Of a stretch of DNA of 13,628 nucleotides, positions 12,559 through 13,628 are shown one piece after another (positions within the stretch are counted from its first letter, which is position 1; every line of letters starts with the position of its first letter). The position numbers were made by a program, and so were the translations under genes. The stretch is from assembly GCA_023387235.1 (NCBI GenBank), contig JAEWIJ010000193.1, forward strand, positions 1-13,628. The letters are read 5' to 3'. Below the pieces are notes generated by a model. The model was given only the letters and a program-made list of their open reading frames with translations, did no database searches and was not told where the DNA came from. This stretch comes from Pseudomonadota bacterium. GTDB taxonomy: Bacteria; Pseudomonadota; Alphaproteobacteria; Rhizobiales; Hyphomicrobiaceae.

Positions 12559-13628
12559 TCAACCCGCAACCACGGGCTTCAGCGCCTCGATGAGCAGGCG
12601 CACCTGCACGGCCTCGTCGGTGACCGCGAGCTGGGCCGCGAACCAGTCCTGCACCATGCGGCAGACGCGCTCGGGCGCGGCGCGGGCCAGCGAGCGCGCG
12701 TCGGAGAAGAGCTGGAGATCCATCGGGCTCCAGCCGCGCTTCGCAAGCTGCAATGCGAGCTGGTCGTAGTCGTCGCGCGTCGGCTGGCTGTGCTTCTCGG
12801 GCGTGCGGCGACCTTCGGCAATGGCCGAGAAGATCGCGGCGGCCTGCTTCTGGAGCGCGGGCGTGTGCTCGGAGGCGCGCGTCAGCTCGACGATGAGCGG
12901 GTTCGTCTCTCCCTGCGAGATGAAGCCGTAGCAGGCTTCGACGCTGTGCCGCGAAAGGCGCTCGAGGTTTTCGAGGAAGGTCGTCGCCACCGACTTCAGG
13001 TGCTGCGGGCTGGCGGCGAGCGCATCCGTGACGTGCTTGCGGCGCAAGGCGACAAGCTGCTCGGCGAGGTGCTGCGCAATGGCCTTGTCAGCCTTGCCCT
13101 CTCCCTTGAGGCGCGCGGTATCGCGCAGGCGCTCCTGGTACCAGTCGGGGAACTCGGTCTTGAGGAGCTGCCAGAGTGCGGCACGCTGGAACTGGCGGTC
13201 CACTTCGGCGGGATCGCTGGCGTAGTCCGAGACCAGCGTCTGCTTGCGGGCGCCGGGCGTTGCCGTCACCAGAGGCGCCGTCGACGTGGGTGCGGACGAC
13301 TCCGGCGCGGTCGCGGAGGAGACGCGGCTCACGATCGGATCGAGCTGGCCGGTCGCGTGAAGCGCATAGACGCCGCCGCCGATGATGGCGAGAAGAACGA
13401 GCGCTACGACCGCGATCTTGGGAAAGCGGCGGCGGGCCGGCTCGTCGGCCCAGGCATCGTCCTCACCGCCGGGCTGTCCCGGCATGGGACCGCCGGCACC
13501 GGGCAGCGGGCCGCGCGCGGACATGGCCGGCTCGGCGCGCGGTGCGCCGCCGAGCTCATTGCGAGGCTGGCCGGTGGTCGGCCGGTTCGCGATCGGTGCG
13601 GTCGGTGTCGAGGGGCGTCCGCCTGCCT
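12559..13628 (-). CDS. Single-pass membrane protein of unknown function (5' end possibly beyond the window)
   Basis: From an ATG at 13524 the frame encodes 321 aa: a Gly/Pro-rich cytoplasmic segment (residues 1-30), a basic ARRRFPK stop, one membrane helix (about 36-56), an Ser/Thr/Pro/Ala-rich linker (about 65-90) and a helical, probably periplasmic domain. No stop codon occurs upstream of that ATG up to the window edge, and the extra codons are again Gly/Pro/Thr-rich, so the gene probably starts outside the window. The C-terminal domain has FPDWYQERL and two lone cysteines, in EACYGF and ERVCRMV, which could pair. I recognise no catalytic motif. It precedes ccmC on the same strand by 103 bp; a link to cytochrome maturation is not shown. 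Confidence 0.75.
   Translation of the reverse strand, partial: AGGRPSTPTAPIANRPTTGQPRNELGGAPRAEPAMSARGPLPGAGGPMPGQPGGEDDAWADEPARRRFPKIAVVALVLLAIIGGGVYALHATGQLDPIVSRVSSATAPESSAPTSTAPLVTATPGARKQTLVSDYASDPAEVDRQFQRAALWQLLKTEFPDWYQERLRDTARLKGEGKADKAIAQHLAEQLVALRRKHVTDALAASPQHLKSVATTFLENLERLSRHSVEACYGFISQGETNPLIVELTRASEHTPALQKQAAAIFSAIAEGRRTPEKHSQPTRDDYDQLALQLAKRGWSPMDLQLFSDARSLARAAPERVCRMVQDWFAAQLAVTDEAVQVRLLIEALKPVVAG

Overview
This 13.6-kb window is high-GC DNA with tightly packed genes. It looks like an alphaproteobacterium of the order Hyphomicrobiales, probably a Hyphomicrobium-like sulfur oxidiser. The evidence is a sulfur-oxidising heterodisulfide-reductase-like (sHdr) gene block with its lipoate-binding protein, an IalB-family secreted protein, a DUF1244 protein, a ccmC-ccmD-ccmG cytochrome c maturation block, and a GC-rich hairpin repeat of the type scattered through Hyphomicrobiales genomes. 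The organism is inferred from gene content; no marker gene is present.

Region 1 (1-4656, + strand) is the 3' part of an shdr operon. It opens with the last 18 codons of an upstream gene, possibly shdrA. Then come an OsmC-like thiol protein, a 285-aa protein of unknown function, shdrC2 (two [4Fe-4S] motifs), shdrB2 (two CCG cysteine domains), a class I SAM methyltransferase, a 146-aa cysteine-containing unknown protein, and lbpA, whose lipoyl-lysine motif is ESGKW. Stop and start codons overlap or lie within about 10 bp at every junction except the 80-bp spacer before lbpA. In the known pathway, sHdr with lipoylated LbpA oxidises carrier-bound sulfane sulfur to sulfite in the cytoplasm. The methyltransferase and the 146-aa protein, translationally coupled between shdrB2 and lbpA, are the best candidates here for undescribed parts of that system.

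Region 2 (4657-7794, + strand) holds an N-formylglutamate amidohydrolase-like enzyme, a DUF1244 protein, a repeat of nested hairpins, a Nudix hydrolase whose ribosome-binding region is formed by that repeat, and a YcaD-like MFS transporter.

Region 3 (7796-9678, - strand) holds a TauE/SafE (TSUP) permease, a plausible exporter of sulfite or another sulfur anion given the sHdr genes nearby, and a zinc-free quinone oxidoreductase-like MDR enzyme. The latter starts 56 bp from a divergent SPOUT RNA methyltransferase, which is followed by an IalB-type exported protein (9735-10884, + strand).

Region 4 (10886-13628, - strand) encodes ccmC, ccmD and ccmG, joined by ATGA overlaps. Upstream of ccmC, where ccmA and ccmB often lie, is instead a single-pass membrane protein of unknown function whose reading frame stays open to the window edge. 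No tRNA, rRNA, CRISPR array, insertion sequence or prophage gene was seen, and no stretch above 300 bp lacks a gene.
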